Origin: Rhodospirillaceae bacterium
Lineage (GTDB): Bacteria > Pseudomonadota > Gammaproteobacteria > Steroidobacterales > Rariloculaceae
Length of the DNA: 49,736 nt
Reading direction: 5' to 3'
NCBI GenBank assembly: GCA_002718345.1
Contig: PBDA01000052.1
Coordinates: forward strand, 1 to 49,736
The position numbers and the translations under genes were made by a program. Below the pieces are notes generated by a model. It worked only from the letters and a program-made list of their open reading frames with translations, did not search any database and was not told the DNA's origin. Shown here piece by piece: positions 34,995 to 42,766 of this stretch (positions are counted from its first letter, which is position 1; every line of letters starts with the position of its first letter).

Positions 34995-36107
34995 ATGACT
35001 AAGGCTGATGAACAGGAATATATGAGTAGAGCTGTGCAATTGGCGCACAAGGGACTCTATACAACGGATCCGAATCCAAGGGTCGGTTGTGTTTTGGTCA
35101 AAGCTGATGAAATTGTTGGGGAAGGTTGGCATGAACGGGCAGGCGGTCCTCATGCAGAAAAAGTGGCCCTTGAGCAAGCAGGTGAAAAAGCTAGCGGCTC
35201 TACCGCTTTTATCACACTTGAACCATGTTGCCATTTTGGGCGTACTGGACCTTGCGTGGATTCCTTAATTGAGGCCGGTATATCCCGTGTGGTTTGCTCA
35301 GTTGTGGATCCCAATCCACTAGTTGCCGGTGTTGGGATTAGTAAACTAGAAAATGCTGGTATCAATGTAGATATTGGTTTGTGCTCTGATTTGGCAGTAA
35401 ATCTAAACGCTGGTTATTTCAGGCGTATGAAGACCGGGCGACCATTAGTTAGGAGCAAGCTTGCAGTTAGTTTAGATGGGAAAACTGCTCTTGCTAATGG
35501 TGATAGTCAATGGATTACAGGGGAAGCTTCTCGGGCTGATGTGCATACTTGGAGAGCACGATCAAGTGCGGTTCTAACGGGGGTTGGTACTGTACTAAGT
35601 GATAATCCTTCGCTAAATGCTAGATTGTCCAGGTCAAATATTGATGTTATGCAGCCTTATCGAATAGTGATTGATTCCAAACTACAGACCCCATTGGATG
35701 CGAAACTAGTAGATTTGCCAGGTGATCTTGTTATTTTTATCAATCAGGAAACTTTCCTGAAGTCTAATAAGAAAGTTAATAGGTTTATTGAGCAGGGTGT
35801 TGCGATTGAATCAGTCCCCGGGGCTGAACAGTGTGATCTAAACGTGGTTATGCGGCGTTTAGGGGATTTGGAAATTAATGAGGTATGTGTTGAGGCAGGT
35901 GCTCGCTTTAATGGAGCGATTTTGGAAGCAGGTTTGATTGATGAAATAATAATTTATGTTGCGCCATGCGTGTTAGGTGACGATTCTCGGGGGATGTTTT
36001 CTATAGAACCATTCAAAATGCTTGAAGAGAAAATACAGTTTAAATATGAAGACATTAGAAATTTTGGTCAAGATATTCGGATAACTGCATGTTTAGTGGA
36101 ATCATAA
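34995..36107 (+). CDS. ribD: Bifunctional riboflavin deaminase/reductase RibD
   Basis: A 370-residue enzyme for the second and third steps of riboflavin synthesis: deamination of the pyrimidine and NADPH reduction of the ribosyl group. The deaminase domain has GGPHAEKVAL (zinc His, catalytic Glu) and LEPCCHFGRTGPC (zinc Cys); the reductase domain has SKLAVSLDGKTALANGDSQWITGE and EVCVEAGARFNGAIL. ATG 34995 abuts the nrdR stop, and the 3' end overlaps ribE by 19 bases. This head-to-tail nrdR-ribD order is a gammaproteobacterial standard. Confidence 0.96.
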   Translation: MTKADEQEYMSRAVQLAHKGLYTTDPNPRVGCVLVKADEIVGEGWHERAGGPHAEKVALEQAGEKASGSTAFITLEPCCHFGRTGPCVDSLIEAGISRVVCSVVDPNPLVAGVGISKLENAGINVDIGLCSDLAVNLNAGYFRRMKTGRPLVRSKLAVSLDGKTALANGDSQWITGEASRADVHTWRARSSAVLTGVGTVLSDNPSLNARLSRSNIDVMQPYRIVIDSKLQTPLDAKLVDLPGDLVIFINQETFLKSNKKVNRFIEQGVAIESVPGAEQCDLNVVMRRLGDLEINEVCVEAGARFNGAILEAGLIDEIIIYVAPCVLGDDSRGMFSIEPFKMLEEKIQFKYEDIRNFGQDIRITACLVES

Positions 36108-36736
36108 AAGGCGTTGGTAAAATCATAGAATGTTCAGATGTAGGTGACGATAGGCGCTTAAACATAGAACATAAGGGTTTAGATATGTCGTTCCTCAATC
36201 CTGGGGATAGCGTGGCTGTAAATGGAGCATGCTTGACAGTTGTCGAATCTAAAGCCGAGTATTTTACGGTAGATGTATCTATTGAAACATTGACTAAGAC
36301 AACCCTCGGGGATTGGCAACTTGGTAATGCTGTTAATCTTGAGAATGCTTTACGATTGGGAGATTCACTAGACGGTCATTTTGTGACAGGACATGTGGAT
36401 GGAGTTGGTCATATAGAGAGCTTATCTGAGTCTGGTCGTTCAACAGTACTTCGTATACGAACAAATGAGAAGGTAGCCCCGTTTTTAGCCCAAAAGGGAT
36501 CAGTTGCCGTTGACGGTGTAAGTTTAACGGTTAACGAAGTAGAAAATTCTCTGTTCCATGTAAATATAATTCCACATACTCGAGAGAATACTGTGATTGA
36601 TGGGTATGCTCTTGGTACTGCTGTTAATATTGAGGTTGACTTGATTGCTAGATATCTAGAGAGGCTCTATAGATATGAAAATAATACAAAGGGCATAGAT
36701 ATAAATCTGTTGAAGAAATATGGTTACACATCCTAA
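36089..36736 (+). CDS. ribE: Riboflavin synthase, alpha subunit
   Basis: A 215-residue trimeric enzyme that dismutates two 6,7-dimethyl-8-ribityllumazines to riboflavin. Two lumazine-binding repeats are visible: MFSGIIKGVGKI to VNGACLTVV, and DGHFVTGHVDGVGHI to VDGVSLTVNEV with the IPHTRENT catalytic region. The ATG lies within the end of ribD and the stop overlaps the start of the ribBA-like gene by 17 bases, so translation is probably coupled. The same gene is called ribC in E. coli. Confidence 0.96.
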   Translation: MFSGIIKGVGKIIECSDVGDDRRLNIEHKGLDMSFLNPGDSVAVNGACLTVVESKAEYFTVDVSIETLTKTTLGDWQLGNAVNLENALRLGDSLDGHFVTGHVDGVGHIESLSESGRSTVLRIRTNEKVAPFLAQKGSVAVDGVSLTVNEVENSLFHVNIIPHTRENTVIDGYALGTAVNIEVDLIARYLERLYRYENNTKGIDINLLKKYGYTS

Positions 36737-37889
36737 AAATGAATCTTTTCAGTCCGGACTCAATAGTACGGAAGAAATCATTTCTGACCTACGCGAAGGA
36801 AAGATGGTTGTCATCATGGATGATGAGGATCGTGAGAACGAGGGTGACTTGATTATGGTTGCTAGTAAGGTTCGATCAGAAGATATTAACTTTATGGCCA
36901 AATATGGTCGAGGATTGATCTGCCTAACTTTAACCGATAGACGATGTGAGCAGCTGCGGTTGCCATTGATGGTGAGTAATACTGATCGACGTCGAGGCAC
37001 AAACTTTACTGTTTCAATTGAGGCAGCTGAGGGCATCACTACAGGTATTTCAGCTCATGACCGTGCTAAGACTATAAGAGCCGCAGTAGCCCCGCAGGCA
37101 AAGTCAGTTGATCTTCAGCAGCCAGGGCACGTTTTTCCGCTAATGGCTCAACCTGGTGGTGTATTAAGTCGTGCTGGCCATACAGAGGCAGGTTGTGATC
37201 TTGTTAGATTGGCAGGGTTTGAGCCAGCCGCAGCAATTGTCGAGATATTGAATGAGGATGGCACGATGGCTCGCAGAGATGATTTGTTGCGTTTTGCAAA
37301 TCGACATGATTTGAAGATTGGAAGCATTGCAGAGTTAATTAGTTATCGTCTTTCAAAAGAAAAATCAGTTGAGGTTATTTCAGAACAAACTATTAAAACT
37401 GATTTTGGTCCTTTTCAGCTGGTATGTATGGAGGACTATATCAACCAGACTGTTCATCTTGCTTTAGTTCGCGGTAAGCTTGACCCAGAGACGCCAAGTT
37501 TGGTGCGAGTCCACATACAAGACACGCTTAGTGATGTAGTAGGAGTCCAAGATTTGCGGTTAGGATGGCCACTTCGGGATGCAATGAAGTTAATAGCAGA
37601 GGAAGACCGGGGTGTTTTGGTTATCCTTCGTCAGGAAGAACTTCCCAAAGATCTTATGCAGGCGGTGCATGGTCTTCAGACAAACAAAGATGAGCTTTCA
37701 TCCCGACGTGACCATACTGCGGAGCTCAAGACATACGGTATAGGTGCTCAAATACTAAGTGAGCTAGGCGTAAAAAGAATGAGGGTTTTAAGCGCCCCAA
37801 AAACTATGCATGCTATATCAGGTTTTGGATTAGAAGTCGTCGAGTATGTATCCTCTGAAGGTGGAATATTTAGTAGTGATGAAGAATAG
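36720..37889 (+). CDS. ribB: 3,4-dihydroxy-2-butanone 4-phosphate synthase with a degenerate GTP cyclohydrolase II domain (RibBX-like)
   Basis: A 389-residue protein. The RibB half is intact: MVVIMDDEDRENEGDLIMVA, RRGTNFTVSIEAAEGITTGISAHDR and VLSRAGHTEAGCDLVRLAG, so it should form the 4-carbon unit of lumazine. The RibA-like half (from about residue 220) lacks the three zinc cysteines: where RibA has HSECLTGD and RCDCG it reads HIQDTLSD and DLRLG, and the RQEGRGIGL loop reads RQEELPKDL. GTP cyclohydrolase II activity is therefore unlikely, as in RibBX proteins, and a separate ribA is expected elsewhere. The start is ATG 36720 in an overlapping operon position. Confidence 0.93.
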   Translation: MVTHPKNESFQSGLNSTEEIISDLREGKMVVIMDDEDRENEGDLIMVASKVRSEDINFMAKYGRGLICLTLTDRRCEQLRLPLMVSNTDRRRGTNFTVSIEAAEGITTGISAHDRAKTIRAAVAPQAKSVDLQQPGHVFPLMAQPGGVLSRAGHTEAGCDLVRLAGFEPAAAIVEILNEDGTMARRDDLLRFANRHDLKIGSIAELISYRLSKEKSVEVISEQTIKTDFGPFQLVCMEDYINQTVHLALVRGKLDPETPSLVRVHIQDTLSDVVGVQDLRLGWPLRDAMKLIAEEDRGVLVILRQEELPKDLMQAVHGLQTNKDELSSRRDHTAELKTYGIGAQILSELGVKRMRVLSAPKTMHAISGFGLEVVEYVSSEGGIFSSDEE

Positions 37890-37894
37890 TAGCT

Positions 37895-38374
37895 ATGGAT
37901 GAACGAATTATTAAAACTGAAGGTGATTGCAATGGCCATGGTTTGCGTTTTGGGATTGTGGCATCAAGGTTTAACGACTTTATTGTTGACCGTTTATTAA
38001 GTGCTGCAGTTGATTCTCTAATAAAAAATGGCGTAGATGGATCGGATATTGAGATAGTTAGAGTGCCCGGGGCATTTGAAACCTCTCTTGCGCTGCAAAA
38101 GCTTGCAGAGTCCAAGCGATATGATGGCTTGATTGCACTTGGTTGTGTGATCCGTGGGGACACACCACATTTTGAGTATGTTTCTGGCCAAACAGCCAAG
38201 GGTGTTTCAGAAGTGATGTTATCCCATGGTTTACCAATAGGGTTTGGCATTCTCACGGTAGATTCTATTGAACAGGCGATTGAACGTGCAGGTACTAAAG
38301 CTGGGAATAAAGGCGTAGACGCTGCTATGACTGCCATCGAGATGGTTACACTGCTCAAAAGACTTAATCGCTGA
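37895..38374 (+). CDS. ribH: 6,7-dimethyl-8-ribityllumazine synthase
   Basis: A 159-residue subunit that condenses the butanone phosphate with the ribityl-uracil to give lumazine. Key blocks are FGIVASRFNDFIVDRLL, VRVPGAFETSLALQKL, IALGCVIRGDTPHFEYV (catalytic His) and PIGFGILTVDSIEQA. ATG 37895 follows the previous stop by only five bases. It completes the set for the last riboflavin steps in this operon. Confidence 0.96.
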   Translation: MDERIIKTEGDCNGHGLRFGIVASRFNDFIVDRLLSAAVDSLIKNGVDGSDIEIVRVPGAFETSLALQKLAESKRYDGLIALGCVIRGDTPHFEYVSGQTAKGVSEVMLSHGLPIGFGILTVDSIEQAIERAGTKAGNKGVDAAMTAIEMVTLLKRLNR

Positions 38375-38391
38375 GCTAAAGAAACTTTAAT

Positions 38392-38826
38392 ATGTTAGCG
38401 CAAGATGAAAGTTCAGCGTGCGCAAGGCGCGGAGCTCGTGAGCTCTTAGTCAAGGCGCTATATCAGTGGCAGCTAGCTGGTCAAAGTGAAAGGGAGATAA
38501 AATCTCAATTTTCTTCCTTGCCAGAGTTTGATCGTATTGACAAACTTTACTTTTCTGATCTCCTGAGCATAGTTTTAAATAATGTCAAATGCCTTGATCA
38601 AAAGATTGAGGAGCATAGTAGTAGAGATGTAAGACTATTGGATGCTGTAAGTCGTTCGGTACTTTTATTGTCTGCTGCAGAGTTGACTCAACGCGTTGAT
38701 ATTCCTAGAAAGGTCGTGATTAATGAGGCGGTGGAGTTGGCAAAGCGTTATGGTCCTAAAGACTGCTTCAAATTTATAAATGGTGTTTTGGATAAACTGT
38801 CAGTGAATGTACTAGACGGCGAGTAA
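38392..38826 (+). CDS. nusB: Transcription antitermination protein NusB
   Basis: A 144-residue all-helical RNA-binding protein that, with NusE (S10), binds boxA in rRNA leaders for antitermination. The N-terminal ARRGARELLVKALYQWQLAGQ and the C-terminal PRKVVINEAVELAKRYGPKDCFKFINGVLDKL are characteristic. It lies 17 bases after ribH in the usual ribH-nusB-thiL order and is probably cotranscribed with the riboflavin genes. Confidence 0.95.
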   Translation: MLAQDESSACARRGARELLVKALYQWQLAGQSEREIKSQFSSLPEFDRIDKLYFSDLLSIVLNNVKCLDQKIEEHSSRDVRLLDAVSRSVLLLSAAELTQRVDIPRKVVINEAVELAKRYGPKDCFKFINGVLDKLSVNVLDGE

Positions 38827-38832
38827 AAACCT

Positions 38833-39783
38833 ATGGCTCAGGATGAGTTTGAGGTTATTTCAAAGTATTTTCGGCGTTCAACCGAAGATCCCGGTGTTTT
38901 GCTTGGTATAGGTGATGATGCTGCTGTAGTAAATAGCACGAGCCCTATAGCCATTACAACCGATACGTTAGTATCAGGTGTTCATTTCCCTTCTGGGATA
39001 TCCGGCGATGTTGTTGGCCATCGTTTGCTAGCAGCTAATTTAAGTGATCTAGCAGCTATGGGCGCTAAACCACGATGGTGTACGTTAGCTATGACCTTGG
39101 AAGAAATAGATGAACAATGGCTTTCTGGTTTTTCATCAGGGTTTTTTAATTTAGCAGAGAAATATGATGTGAGCGTAATTGGTGGTGATCTGACTCGTGG
39201 TCCATTAACTGTTACTGCGCAACTTTTTGGTATTTGTGAAGAGGACTACGTTTTGACTCGAAGTGGAGGTAAGGTAGGCGATGAAATTTACGTTACTGGT
39301 TCTTTGGGTGATAGTGCAGCTGGGCTTTCAATAATAGATGACTTAGATGTGAGCGATGAAAAACTATTTTTGAAAAATCGGTTTCTTCGCCCAGTACCTA
39401 GAGTTGAGGAAGGTGTTGCATTGCGCGGCATGGCTAGTGCTGCCATTGATATTTCAGATGGTCTTTTGGCCGATCTTGGTCATATTTGCAACGCAAGTGG
39501 TTGTGGGGCCGTAATAGATTTAGAAAAGATACCTTTGTCAAAGGAGTTATGTTCGCTTTATCCAGTTGAGGAGGCACACACATTTGCATTAAGTGGCGGC
39601 GAAGATTTTGAGTTGTGTTTTACGGCACCCCCGTCCAAGAGGTCTGCAATCAAGGAGGCTTTTAAGAATCTGGATACCAATGCTTATCTCGTCGGCAAGC
39701 TTGATGGTCAACAAGGATTGATATGTCGTCGTGAAGGAATTCCTTTTGAGCCTATTTCTAAGGGGTATCTACATTTTACTTGA
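38833..39783 (+). CDS. thiL: Thiamine-monophosphate kinase
   Basis: A 316-residue enzyme that phosphorylates thiamine monophosphate to thiamine diphosphate with ATP. Visible are LLGIGDDAAVVNS, ITTDTLVSGVHFP, LAANLSDLAAMGA, VIGGDLTRGPLTVTAQ, AIDISDGLLADLGHI and ALSGGEDFELCFT. ATG 38833 follows nusB by six bases. In many gammaproteobacteria pgpA follows; here xseB comes next on the opposite strand instead, 43 bases away. Confidence 0.95.
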   Translation: MAQDEFEVISKYFRRSTEDPGVLLGIGDDAAVVNSTSPIAITTDTLVSGVHFPSGISGDVVGHRLLAANLSDLAAMGAKPRWCTLAMTLEEIDEQWLSGFSSGFFNLAEKYDVSVIGGDLTRGPLTVTAQLFGICEEDYVLTRSGGKVGDEIYVTGSLGDSAAGLSIIDDLDVSDEKLFLKNRFLRPVPRVEEGVALRGMASAAIDISDGLLADLGHICNASGCGAVIDLEKIPLSKELCSLYPVEEAHTFALSGGEDFELCFTAPPSKRSAIKEAFKNLDTNAYLVGKLDGQQGLICRREGIPFEPISKGYLHFT

Positions 39784-39826
39784 ATGGTATCAGTCTAACT
39801 TTGTCCAAATACCAAAGGGTTCGTCA

Positions 39827-40072
39827 TTAGGTATCGGGTTCTTGAAAGGAAACTGTTTCGGCATCAACAGTTTTTTTTAAAAGAATTTCTACTTTTTGCT
39901 CTGCTTCTTTAAGGGTGTTTTGACATTCTCGAGCAAGCTTTATTCCGTGCTCAAACTGTGCAAGAGATTCTTCTAAAGAGAGATTTCCGCTTTCCAATTG
40001 CTCAACTAGCTTTTCTAGTTCTATGAGTGATTTTTCAAGTACATTTATGCTTTTATCTTTTGTGGAAGCCAT
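39827..40072 (-). CDS. xseB: Exodeoxyribonuclease VII small subunit
   Basis: An 81-residue coiled-coil protein that caps XseA in exonuclease VII, a single-strand DNA exonuclease. The core [49 protein letters not shown] is diagnostic. ATG 40072 ([10 protein letters not shown]) gives the family length; the frame continues upstream to 40159 but that part lies under the rubrerythrin promoter. The usual ispA/dxs partners are not adjacent here. Confidence 0.92.
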   Translation of the reverse strand: MASTKDKSINVLEKSLIELEKLVEQLESGNLSLEESLAQFEHGIKLARECQNTLKEAEQKVEILLKKTVDAETVSFQEPDT

Positions 40073-40152
40073 ATTGGAGTATCTCAGGTTATGTATTCTT
40101 TTCAAGGTACACAGGGCCTCATTATCGGTCAAACTTAAATGACTAATCTTTG

Positions 40153-40229
40153 TTGACACAATCCGAATATGAGTCTACATTAACAAAACATTAGACTGAG
40201 TCTAAATAGATAGTATTTGTAAGATACTA
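40153..40229 (+). promoter_or_regulatory. Rubrerythrin promoter with two palindromic operator candidates
   Basis: TTGACA (40153-40158) and TACATT (40176-40181) form a sigma70-type promoter with a 17-base spacer, giving a start near 40188. AGTCTA (40172-40177) overlaps the -10; TAGACTGAGTCTA (40192-40204) is a perfect dyad about one helical turn later, sharing the same half-site; and TAGTAT (40211-40216) with ATACTA (40224-40229) forms another. Their placement on and just after the promoter suggests repressor binding, probably a peroxide- or iron-responsive regulator, but none of the known boxes I recall matches. Confidence 0.5.
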
Positions 40230-40265
40230 ATTCAGTTAACCCAGCCCATTTGCAAGGAGAACAGA

Positions 40266-40685
40266 ATGAACCTAAAGGAAAGCCAGACCGAGCAGAATCT
40301 AAAGGATGCTTTTGCTGGAGAGTCCCAGGCAAATAGACGTTACTTATATTTTGCTGCTAAGGCAGATGTAGAGGGATACAACGACGTAGCAGCGGTTTTT
40401 CGATCTACTGCTGAGGGAGAAACGGGTCATGCTCATGGTCATCTGGAGTATCTTGAAGAAGTTGGTGACCCAGCAACCGGACTACCAATTGGTGCAACTG
40501 GAGATAATTTAAAAGCTGCTGTAGCCGGCGAGACCCATGAATATACGGATATGTATCCGGGAATGGCAAAAACTGCTCGTGATGAAGGCTTTGAAGAGAT
40601 TGCTGATTGGTTTGAGACACTTGCAAAGGCGGAACGTTCTCATGCAAACCGTTTTCAGAAGGCTTTAGATAACCTCGACGACTGA
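40266..40685 (+). CDS. Rubrerythrin lacking the rubredoxin domain
   Basis: A 139-residue diiron ferritin-like peroxidase of the cytoplasm. Ligand motifs are Glu19 ([12 protein letters not shown]), Glu52-x-x-His55 ([15 protein letters not shown]), Glu89/Glu92 ([12 protein letters not shown]) and Glu123-x-x-His126 ([10 protein letters not shown]). The C-terminal rubredoxin domain (CxxC pairs) of classical rubrerythrins is absent, so electrons must come from another protein; the downstream Fe-S protein is a good candidate. AGGAGA lies just before ATG 40266. It is preceded by a clear promoter and followed by a strong hairpin. Confidence 0.92.
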   Translation: MNLKESQTEQNLKDAFAGESQANRRYLYFAAKADVEGYNDVAAVFRSTAEGETGHAHGHLEYLEEVGDPATGLPIGATGDNLKAAVAGETHEYTDMYPGMAKTARDEGFEEIADWFETLAKAERSHANRFQKALDNLDD

Positions 40686-40691
40686 GCTGGG

Positions 40692-40714
40692 GTGCTGCCA
40701 GTATCTGGCAGCAC
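40692..40714 (+). terminator. 10-bp hairpin after rubrerythrin (terminator or attenuator)
   Basis: GTGCTGCCAG (40692-40701) and CTGGCAGCAC (40705-40714) are perfect complements around a TAT loop, followed by TTAATTCTT. The stem begins seven bases past the rubrerythrin stop and ends nine bases before the GTG of the Fe-S gene. It probably sets a higher level of rubrerythrin message than of the downstream genes. Confidence 0.7.
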
Positions 40715-40723
40715 TTAATTCTT

Positions 40724-42070
40724 GTGGATAGCACAAAAACAAAACAACGCGAGGGTAGTCTCGAGGCACCGACGCGACAACCTATCTCTTGGCAAGATCC
40801 AGATTATTTTAATTCGGAGTCTCTAGAGGCAGAATTAGAACGTGTGTTTGATATCTGCCATGGTTGCAGGCGTTGTTTTAACTTGTGCCACTCTTTTCCT
40901 ACGCTATTTGATTTAGTTGATGAATCAGAGACAGGAGAGATTGATTCAGTCCCCAAAGAGGCTTACTGGGATGTTGTAGAACATTGTTACCTATGTGATA
41001 TGTGTTTTATGACAAAATGTCCTTATGTTCCTCCTCATGAGTGGAATGTGGATTTTCCTCATCTCATGTTGAGAGCCAAGGCCAAAGCTTTTCAGGACGG
41101 AGGAGCAAGTCGTCGTGACAAGTTTTTAAGTTCCACAGACAAAGTAGGTAGATTGGCTGGGATCCCGGTAATCTCCCAAACAGTTAATGCAATAAATCAG
41201 TCTAAAATTGGGCGCCAAGCTTTAAAGAAATTCATGGGTGTAGATGCTGATACACCTATACCAAAATATCATCATAATTCTGGACGCCATCGTTTAAGAA
41301 AAAATCTAGATAACTGTGTGACCAAAACTTCAAAGGACAATGTAACTACAAGTAAAGTTCTTTTATTTACAACTTGTTACGGAAACTGGAATTGTCCTGA
41401 GCTTGTTGAGGATTTAAATGAAGTTTTTCAACATAACAATATTTTAACAACGCTCATGAAAAAAGAACGTTGTTGTGGAATGCCGAAACTTGAGCTAGGA
41501 GATTTAAAAGCAGTAGAACGTCTTAAAGATGAAAACATAATTGAATTGCTTTCATGGGTGGAGAAGGGGTGGGATGTAGTTGCCCCAATTCCTTCCTGTG
41601 TATTGATGTTTAAGCAAGAACTGCCATTACTTTTTCCTTATGATAATCAGGTAGCCGCTGTAGCTAAAGCTTTCTACGATCCTTTTGAGTATCTCATGTT
41701 GCGTCATAAATCAGGTAAGCTTGCTACTAACTTCCAAAATAGTTTAGGTAAGGTTAGTTACCAAGTTCCGTGTCATCTAAGAGTTCAAAACATTGGTTTG
41801 AAGACACGTGATTTGCTTGAGTTAGTTCCAGGGACTCAGGTAGACGTCATTGAACGATGTTCTGGTCATGACGGAACATATGCAGTGAAAGAAGACTATG
41901 GTGACATCGCCAGAAAAATTGCGCGTCCAGCTGCTCGACAGGTAAACCAAGGAGAGGCGGAGCACTTTTCTAGCGATTGTCCTATGGCAGCTGAGCACAT
42001 TGCTTCAGTAGCTGGCAATGTTGCTACTATTCATCCAATACAACTCCTTAGACAAGCCTATGGTATTTAA
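40724..42070 (+). CDS. Fe-S oxidoreductase with two 4Fe-4S sites and CCG domains (HdrB/GlcF-like)
   Basis: A 448-residue cytoplasmic protein. The N-terminal part has CHGCRRCFNLC and HCYLCDMCFMTKCPYVPPHEW, two ferredoxin-type 4Fe-4S sites. The C-terminal part has two cysteine-rich CCG-type domains: TTCYGNWNC with KERCCGMPK, and PCHLRVQNIG with ERCSGHDGTY, as in heterodisulfide reductase HdrB and glycolate oxidase GlcF. The start is GTG 40724. This gene type recurs between rubrerythrin and DUF3501 genes in proteobacteria, suggesting it delivers electrons to the rubrerythrin. Its own electron source is unknown. Confidence 0.85.
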   Translation: MDSTKTKQREGSLEAPTRQPISWQDPDYFNSESLEAELERVFDICHGCRRCFNLCHSFPTLFDLVDESETGEIDSVPKEAYWDVVEHCYLCDMCFMTKCPYVPPHEWNVDFPHLMLRAKAKAFQDGGASRRDKFLSSTDKVGRLAGIPVISQTVNAINQSKIGRQALKKFMGVDADTPIPKYHHNSGRHRLRKNLDNCVTKTSKDNVTTSKVLLFTTCYGNWNCPELVEDLNEVFQHNNILTTLMKKERCCGMPKLELGDLKAVERLKDENIIELLSWVEKGWDVVAPIPSCVLMFKQELPLLFPYDNQVAAVAKAFYDPFEYLMLRHKSGKLATNFQNSLGKVSYQVPCHLRVQNIGLKTRDLLELVPGTQVDVIERCSGHDGTYAVKEDYGDIARKIARPAARQVNQGEAEHFSSDCPMAAEHIASVAGNVATIHPIQLLRQAYGI

Positions 42071-42100
42071 TATGAACATCTTAGAGAGAGGATATCTATC

Positions 42101-42685
42101 GTGAGAAGTTTGCAAGCCTCAGACCTTATGACTTTAGAGGAATACCACAAGGCCCGAATTGAGTTTCGCGCAAAAGTTCTTGCCCATAAGAAAGATAGGC
42201 AAGTATCGATTGGCCCTAATATGACTCTTTATTTTGAGGATTGGTTAACTATTAAGTATCAGGTTCAGGAAATGCTAAGAATAGAGCGTATATTTGAATC
42301 TGAAGCAATTGAAGAAGAATTAAATGCCTATGTTCCTCTTATCCCAGATGGTTCTAATTTTAAAGCAACATTTATGATTGAGTTTCCAGACCCAGCAGTA
42401 CGGCATCGTGAATTAGCTCAGCTAATTGGTGTTGAGGATAAGGTGTATATTCAGGCGTCTGGGTATGATCGTGTTTATGCAATTGCTGATGAGGACCTTG
42501 AGAGAGCAAATGAGGAGAAAACCTCTGCTGTGCATTTTCTACGTTTTGAGTTAGATCCTGAGATGGTTAAAGGATTGAAAAATTCTGTTGATATTTCCTT
42601 TGGCATTACCCATCCAAATTACCAGTATTCAGTTAGAAAATTACCTGAGACGGTACGTGCAGCACTTGTTGCAGACCTCGTTTAG
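42101..42685 (+). CDS. DUF3501 family protein
   Basis: A 194-residue cytoplasmic protein matching DUF3501 throughout: LMTLEEYHKARIEFRAKVLAHKKDRQVSIGPNMTLYFEDWLT, QEMLRIERIFE, LIPDGSNFKATFMIEFPD and HFLRFELDPEMVKGLK. Function is unknown, but the family nearly always sits beside the Fe-S protein and rubrerythrin. The start is GTG 42101 with an AGAGAGAGGA upstream, 30 bases after the Fe-S gene stop; the three genes form one module. Confidence 0.88.
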   Translation: MRSLQASDLMTLEEYHKARIEFRAKVLAHKKDRQVSIGPNMTLYFEDWLTIKYQVQEMLRIERIFESEAIEEELNAYVPLIPDGSNFKATFMIEFPDPAVRHRELAQLIGVEDKVYIQASGYDRVYAIADEDLERANEEKTSAVHFLRFELDPEMVKGLKNSVDISFGITHPNYQYSVRKLPETVRAALVADLV

Positions 42686-42766
42686 TTCAATTTACAAGCG
42701 ATATATATGGCCCGCTCTTGGGTGTTTGGAAGATCGTTACCTATTTGCAGGTTAGAATAGTACGCA

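Noticed and set aside
34470-37895. An FMN riboswitch for the riboflavin genes
   Set aside because: The rib genes overlap or abut one another and nrdR, leaving no leader long enough for an FMN element in this window.
39820-40265. xseB extended to its upstream ATG at 40159
   Set aside because: The extra 29 residues do not belong to the XseB family and would run under the rubrerythrin promoter; ATG 40072 gives the expected length.
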